Shown here piece by piece: positions 59,888 to 64,000 of a stretch of DNA of 64,000 nucleotides. Source of the stretch: Amorphoplanes friuliensis DSM 7358. GTDB taxonomy: Bacteria; Actinomycetota; Actinomycetes; Mycobacteriales; Micromonosporaceae. Position 1 is the first letter of the stretch. Each line of letters starts with the position of its first letter. Made by a program: the position numbers and the translations under genes. Location of the stretch: contig NC_022657.1 in assembly GCF_000494755.1 (NCBI RefSeq), forward strand, positions 7,780,001-7,844,000, written 5' to 3'. A model generated the notes under the pieces. That model was not told the DNA's origin. It saw only the letters and a list, made by a program, of their open reading frames with translations, and searched no databases.

Positions 59888-61909
59888 ATGAACCGTCTTC
59901 AGCCGCTGCTGCACGACCTCGTCGCGACCGTTGCCGCGCCCACGTCGGCGCTGGCCGGACCCGACGGCCAGGTCCGCACGGCCGGGGTCCAGGGTGTCTT
60001 CCACGCCGACGCGCGGGTGCTCTCCGAGGCGGTGCTGCGTCTGGACGACCGCGAGACCGAGCCGATCGGTCACGCGGACGCCGGCGCCGGGACCACCCAC
60101 TTCGTCTCGCTCGCCCGCTGGCTCGGTGATCCCGGCCCCGACCCGACCGTGCGGGTCCAGCGGACGCGGATCATCACGCCCGGTCTGCTCGAGGAGCGGA
60201 TCACGATCGCCTCCGGGGCCGCGGGGCAGGTCAGCACCACGGTCACCGTCGATCTTGCCGTCGACCTCGCCCCCATCGAGGTCGTCAAGTCGGGCAGCCG
60301 GGGCACGCCGATCGCCGCCCATCGCTCCGCGGACGGCACCCTGACCTGGGAACGCGACGGGATCACGGTCACGGTCACCGCCCCGGAGGCCGAGACCGAC
60401 AACCACGGGCGGCTGACCTGGGCGGTCACCCTCGGCCCGGGCGCCGATCAGACCCTGACCTTCTCGGTACGCGTGAACGACCCGTCCGCGGTGGTGCACG
60501 CCCCGGCCACCGCCCGCACCTGGAGTCCCGCCGAGGTGCGGTCCGGTGACCAGCGGCTGGGGCGGCTGGTCGCCCGCTCGCTGGACGACCTGCACGCCCT
60601 GCGGCTGGCCGACGGCGACGACGTCTACCTCGGAGCCGGGGTCCCGTGGTTCCTGACGCTGTTCGGCCGCGACAGCATCTGGGCGGCCCGCATGCTGCTG
60701 CCGCTCGGCACGGACGTGGCCGCCGGCACGCTGCGGGTCCTCGCCCGCCGCCAGGGCACGAGGACGGATCCGAACTCCGGCGAGGCTCCCGGCAAGATCC
60801 TGCACGAGCTGCGCCGCCAGGAGTTCGTTCTCGAGAGCAGCGGGCTGCACCTGCCCGCGGCCTACTACGGCACGATCGACGCCACGCCGCTGTGGATCAG
60901 CCTGCTGCACGACGCCTGGCGCTGGGGTCTGCCCGAGGCCGGGGCCGGTGAGCTGCTGCCGCACCTGCAGGCCGCCCTGAGCTGGCTGGACGGCCCCGCC
61001 GACCCGGACGGTGACGGCTTCCTCGAATATCTCGACACCACCGGGCGCGGCCTGGCCAACCAGGGCTGGAAGGATTCCGGCGACGCGGTCCGGTTCCACG
61101 ACGGCCGCCTCGCCGAGCCACCGATCGCCCTCGCCGAGGTCCAGGGGTACGCCTACCGTGCGGCCCTGGACGGCGCCGCCCTGCTCGACGCGTTCGGTCA
61201 GCCGGGCGCCGACAGGCGGCGGGACTACGCCGGCACGCTGGCCGAGCGGTTCCGCGCGAAGTTCTGGGTCGACGGCGGCTACCCCGCGCTGGCCCTGGAC
61301 CGCAACAAGCGCCCGGTCGATTCCCTGACCAGCAACATCGGTCACCTGCTCGGCACCGGCCTGCTGACCGAGGCCGAGGAGCGAGCCGTCGCCACCGCGC
61401 TCGGCGGCGACACCATGTCCGGTGGCTACGGGCTCCGCACGATGTCCGCCGGTGACGCCGGGTTCACGCCGCTGTCCTACCACTGCGGATCGGTGTGGAC
61501 GCACGACACCGCGATCGTCGCCGCCGGACTGGCCCGCGCCGGGTTCGCCGCGGAAGCGACCACGCTGATCGACGGCCTGCTCACGGCCGGGGAGGCGTTC
61601 GGATATCGGCTGCCCGAGCTGCACGCCGGCGACGCCCGGTCCGCGCTGAGCCGGCCTATGCCCTACCCCGCGGCGTGCCGCCCGCAGGCCTGGTCGGCGG
61701 CGGCCGCCGTGCTGATGCTGCAGGCCACGCTCGGTCTGCAGCCCGACGTCCCGAACGGCCGGGTCCGGCTCGATCCGCTGGCCGGCGCGCCGTTCGGGCC
61801 GATCACGGCGACCGGACTGCGGATCGCCGGCCACGCCGTCGACGTCACCGTGGACGCGGCCGGGGCGGCAACGATCAGCGGGCTGCCGGCCGGGCTGACA
61901 CTCGGCTGA
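59888..61909 (+). CDS. Glycogen-debranching-enzyme-like (amylo-alpha-1,6-glucosidase family) hydrolase
   Basis: The 673-residue cytoplasmic protein has an N-terminal GDE_N-type beta domain (about 1-200). A six-barrel alpha/alpha catalytic domain follows: VPWFLTLFGRDSIWAARMLLPLGT, TPLWISLLHDAWRWGL, LANQGWKDSGDAVRFHDG, YHCGSVWTHDTAIVAAGLARAG and RPQAWSAAAAVLMLQATLGL. These are motifs of GDE and related glycoside hydrolases with Asp/Glu catalysis. GAGGGG lies six bases upstream of ATG 59888. It probably acts on the sugar imported by the neighbouring ABC system. Confidence 0.88.
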   Translation: MNRLQPLLHDLVATVAAPTSALAGPDGQVRTAGVQGVFHADARVLSEAVLRLDDRETEPIGHADAGAGTTHFVSLARWLGDPGPDPTVRVQRTRIITPGLLEERITIASGAAGQVSTTVTVDLAVDLAPIEVVKSGSRGTPIAAHRSADGTLTWERDGITVTVTAPEAETDNHGRLTWAVTLGPGADQTLTFSVRVNDPSAVVHAPATARTWSPAEVRSGDQRLGRLVARSLDDLHALRLADGDDVYLGAGVPWFLTLFGRDSIWAARMLLPLGTDVAAGTLRVLARRQGTRTDPNSGEAPGKILHELRRQEFVLESSGLHLPAAYYGTIDATPLWISLLHDAWRWGLPEAGAGELLPHLQAALSWLDGPADPDGDGFLEYLDTTGRGLANQGWKDSGDAVRFHDGRLAEPPIALAEVQGYAYRAALDGAALLDAFGQPGADRRRDYAGTLAERFRAKFWVDGGYPALALDRNKRPVDSLTSNIGHLLGTGLLTEAEERAVATALGGDTMSGGYGLRTMSAGDAGFTPLSYHCGSVWTHDTAIVAAGLARAGFAAEATTLIDGLLTAGEAFGYRLPELHAGDARSALSRPMPYPAACRPQAWSAAAAVLMLQATLGLQPDVPNGRVRLDPLAGAPFGPITATGLRIAGHAVDVTVDAAGAATISGLPAGLTLG

Positions 61910-61933
61910 GCCCGCGCGGCAAGCGCCGGACGA

Positions 61934-62686
61934 TCAGCCGAGCAGCGGGTCGAGGCCGATGGTCAGACCCGGGCGGGACACCAGCGCGCGCACGGCCAGC
62001 AGCACACCCGGCATGAAGGAAGCCCGGTCGAGGCTGTCGTGACGAATGGTGAGCGTCTCTCCGGTCGTACCGAAAAGGACCTCCTGATGGGCGACCAGGC
62101 CGGACGCGCGGACGGCATGGACCCGGACGCCGTTGATGTCCGCGCCGCGGGCGTGATCGAACTCTTCCTTGGTCGCGTCGGGCATCGCACCGAGGCCGGC
62201 CTCGGCCCGGGCCGCGGCGATCACCTTCGCGGTGTGGGTCGCCGTGCCGCTCGGGGCGTCCAGCTTGCGCGGGTGGTGCTGCTCGATGATCTCGACGGAC
62301 TCGAAGTAGCGGGCCGCCTTGGCCGCGAACTGCATCATCAGCACCGCGCCGATGCCGAAGTTGGGCGCGATGAGGACACCGGCCTCCGGCTTCTCCGACA
62401 GCCACGTGCGCACCTGGGCGAGACGCTCCTCGGAGAAGCCGCTGGTGCCCACGACCACGCTGATGCCCTGGCCGATGGCCCACCGCAGGTTGTCCATGAC
62501 GACGTCAGGGGTGGTGAAATCGACCAGCACCCGCGCGCCCGCGTCCGCGACGGAGGCCAGCGGGTCACCCTGGTCGACCCTGGCCACCAGCTCGAGATCA
62601 TCCGCGGCGTCGACCGCCTTGCACACCTCGAGGCCCATGCGTCCCCGGGCACCGAGAACGCCGACACGGATCGGTTCTGAAGTCAC
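61934..62686 (-). CDS. dapB: 4-hydroxy-tetrahydrodipicolinate reductase
   Basis: The 250-residue enzyme starts at GTG 62686 (TSEPIRVGVLGARGRMGLEVCKAV), with the GxxGxxG nucleotide-binding motif, DFTTPDVVMDNL, VVGTSGFSEERL and the catalytic EIIEQHHPRKLDAPSGTA. It reduces the DapA product in the lysine/diaminopimelate pathway. It lies 10 bp after the PAP2 gene, so cotranscription with PAP2 and the M16 peptidase is likely. Confidence 0.95.
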   Translation of the reverse strand: MTSEPIRVGVLGARGRMGLEVCKAVDAADDLELVARVDQGDPLASVADAGARVLVDFTTPDVVMDNLRWAIGQGISVVVGTSGFSEERLAQVRTWLSEKPEAGVLIAPNFGIGAVLMMQFAAKAARYFESVEIIEQHHPRKLDAPSGTATHTAKVIAAARAEAGLGAMPDATKEEFDHARGADINGVRVHAVRASGLVAHQEVLFGTTGETLTIRHDSLDRASFMPGVLLAVRALVSRPGLTIGLDPLLG

Positions 62687-62696
62687 GCCCGACAAC

Positions 62697-63674
62697 CTAA
62701 CGCACCGGATCGGCGGGCTCGACCGCACGCCTCGACCGCCACCAGCGCTCGGCGAAGCCCACCACCAGGAAGACCCCGCCCACGTACGCCCACCCGACCA
62801 GCACGTCGATCACGTAGTGCTCACCCGAGTAGACCAGCGTGAACGTCATCGCCAGCGGATAGGCCAGCAGCAGCGGCCACCAGCGCTTCGCGACCATCGG
62901 CAGGAAGAACGCGACGGCCATCAGCGCGTACGCGGTGTGCAGGGACGGCATGGCCGCGACCGGATTGGAGGCCTCGACCTGCAGGGCGTTGAGGGTGTTG
63001 CCGGCGCTGTGCAGCCCCACTGCGTTCCAGCCGTTGGTCGAGATGCGCTCGACGTGCTCGGGCAACTGGCCGTAGAGCGAGGCCCACCACGGCGGCGCGG
63101 CCGGATAGAGGAAGTAGGTGATCAGACCGGCCACGCTGAGCGTGAACCAGCGCCGCATGAACCGGCCCCACTGCTCCCGCCACCGCAGCCACAGGATCAC
63201 ACCGACGGTCGGCACCGCGAGGAAGTGCGAGACGTAGACCAGGGAGACGGCCACCTCCCACCACTGCACGACGTTCGGCTGGTAGAGGTGCTGCTGCAGC
63301 CAGACCGTCGGCACCTCACCACCGGTGAACCAGCCGAACATCGCCTCGTCGGCGTCGATCAGCTCGTGGACGTGCGGCGCGAACAGGTCGTCGGCATAAC
63401 CGCGGGAGATGTTGTAGACCACCAGCAGCAGCGAGATCGGCAGCCAGTCCCGCAGGAACAGCAGGTGACTGCGCCACGGCTGGTCGCTGCGCCACGCGAT
63501 CGTGGCCAGCCACAGCCAGCCGAAGGCGATCAGCGGGTCGCTGGTCGGCACGCCGATGAAGTACGTGCCGACCGCGAACAACACCGCCCAGATCAGCATG
63601 CCGATGATCCGGCGCTTCCGCCGGTCCGGCGGCGCCTCTTCCTGTACGGGTGGTGGGGGGCTCAGGGTGGTCAC
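62697..63674 (-). CDS. PAP2-superfamily membrane phosphatase
   Basis: The 325-residue protein has about six membrane helices and the split PAP2 phosphatase motif: AMPSLHTAYALMAVAFF and YSGEHYVIDVLVGWAYV, with the conserved histidines. The earlier K-x6-RP part is not clear. Relatives dephosphorylate lipid phosphates such as undecaprenyl or polyprenyl phosphate, or act as inositolphosphotransferases. It lies 11 bp after the M16 peptidase gene. Confidence 0.88.
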   Translation of the reverse strand: MTTLSPPPPVQEEAPPDRRKRRIIGMLIWAVLFAVGTYFIGVPTSDPLIAFGWLWLATIAWRSDQPWRSHLLFLRDWLPISLLLVVYNISRGYADDLFAPHVHELIDADEAMFGWFTGGEVPTVWLQQHLYQPNVVQWWEVAVSLVYVSHFLAVPTVGVILWLRWREQWGRFMRRWFTLSVAGLITYFLYPAAPPWWASLYGQLPEHVERISTNGWNAVGLHSAGNTLNALQVEASNPVAAMPSLHTAYALMAVAFFLPMVAKRWWPLLLAYPLAMTFTLVYSGEHYVIDVLVGWAYVGGVFLVVGFAERWWRSRRAVEPADPVR

Positions 63675-63685
63675 GGCGTCCCAGG

Positions 63686-64000
63686 TTAGACGGGGGTGGA
63701 AAACGCGTTCTCGTCGAAGGGTCCAACGACCGCGAGCGACATCGGCTTCGACAGGAGTTCGGCGGCCAACACGTTGACCTCGTCGAGGGTTACCGCGTCG
63801 ACCTCGGCCAGCAGCTCGTCGACACCCAGCAGGTCGCCGTGCAGCAGCTCGGACTTGGCCAGGCGGCTCATCCGCGAGCCCGTGTCCTCCAGGCCCAGGA
63901 CGTACGAGCCCTTCACCATGCCCTTGCCGCGGGCCAGCTCGTCGGGCGTGATGCCCTCGGCCGCCACGACCGCCAGCTCGGCCCGGATCAGAGCGAGAAC
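63686..64000 (-). CDS. M16 (insulinase-family) peptidase, C-terminal fragment
   Basis: The frame is open through the window's right edge, so only the last about 104 residues are seen: VLALIRAELAVVAAEGITPDELARGKGMVKGSYVLGLEDTGSRMSRLAKSELLHG (split across known positions), then LLAEVDAVTLDEVNVLAAELLSKPMSLAVVGPF. These match the C-terminal half of M16 zinc peptidases of the mitochondrial-processing-peptidase type, which lie next to dapB in actinobacteria. The HxxEH active site is outside the window. Confidence 0.85.
   Translation of the reverse strand, partial: VLALIRAELAVVAAEGITPDELARGKGMVKGSYVLGLEDTGSRMSRLAKSELLHGDLLGVDELLAEVDAVTLDEVNVLAAELLSKPMSLAVVGPFDENAFSTPV

Overview
The window is very GC-rich DNA with GTG/TTG starts, strong Shine-Dalgarno sites and many 4-base ATGA overlaps. 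The genes point to a mycelial actinobacterium: clgR-pspA-pspM, DUF3046 next to recA, a full-length Lhr helicase, a SARP/AfsR regulator, an F420-type LLM oxidoreductase and streptogrisin-like proteases. An Actinoplanes/Micromonosporaceae-like host is my inference from gene content, not a measured assignment. I see no tRNA, rRNA, CRISPR array, insertion sequence or prophage.

Layout. 0.3-1.1 kb: a sortase-anchored GGEDP-repeat surface protein, then a gene-poor G-rich tract. 2.1-6.7 kb: a DNA-repair block (recX with a huge N-terminal extension, recA with two candidate LexA boxes, DUF3046, a GNAT, udgX). 6.8-10.6 kb: cobalamin riboswitch and class Ia ribonucleotide reductase nrdAB. 10.6-14.8 kb: a MocR regulator divergent from a flavin-barrel/GNAT fusion, then DoxX and LeuE. 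14.9-15.3 kb: a second low-complexity tract. 15.5-24 kb: Spo0M, two CNNM/CorC-type membrane proteins, a secreted M28 aminopeptidase, a receptor Ser/Thr kinase, and a sortase/DUF4397 pair. 24.2-37.3 kb: lhr, a hypothetical protein with internal duplication, GNATs, an LLM oxidoreductase, a SAM hydrolase, hemerythrin, a SARP-NTPase-TPR regulator, and nei2.

37.3-42.4 kb: the leftward genes clgR-pspA-pspM (envelope stress) and rimO-pgsA-pncC, coupled by 4-base overlaps. 42.5-45.2 kb: a GT-C-type membrane protein whose 3' end runs into a 1.3-kb array of palindromic repeats spaced 41-42 bp; the array separates it from the convergent ftsK. 45.2-52.7 kb: ftsK, YbjN, DUF2784, an alpha-lytic-type protease, rnj and dapA. 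52.8-62 kb: DUF2752, a YcaQ/AlkX-like glycosylase, two GNATs, and a LacI-controlled sugar ABC importer without its own ATPase, divergent from a debranching-enzyme-like hydrolase. 61.9-64 kb: dapB, a PAP2 phosphatase and the 3' end of an M16 peptidase gene.

The conserved backbone (dapB, dapA, rnj, ftsK, rimO, pgsA, pncC, clgR, pspA, recA, recX) is a familiar actinobacterial neighbourhood. The accessory genes are inserted between its members. The least explained features are the palindrome array before ftsK, the RecX extension, the two low-complexity tracts and the MocR/fusion pair.
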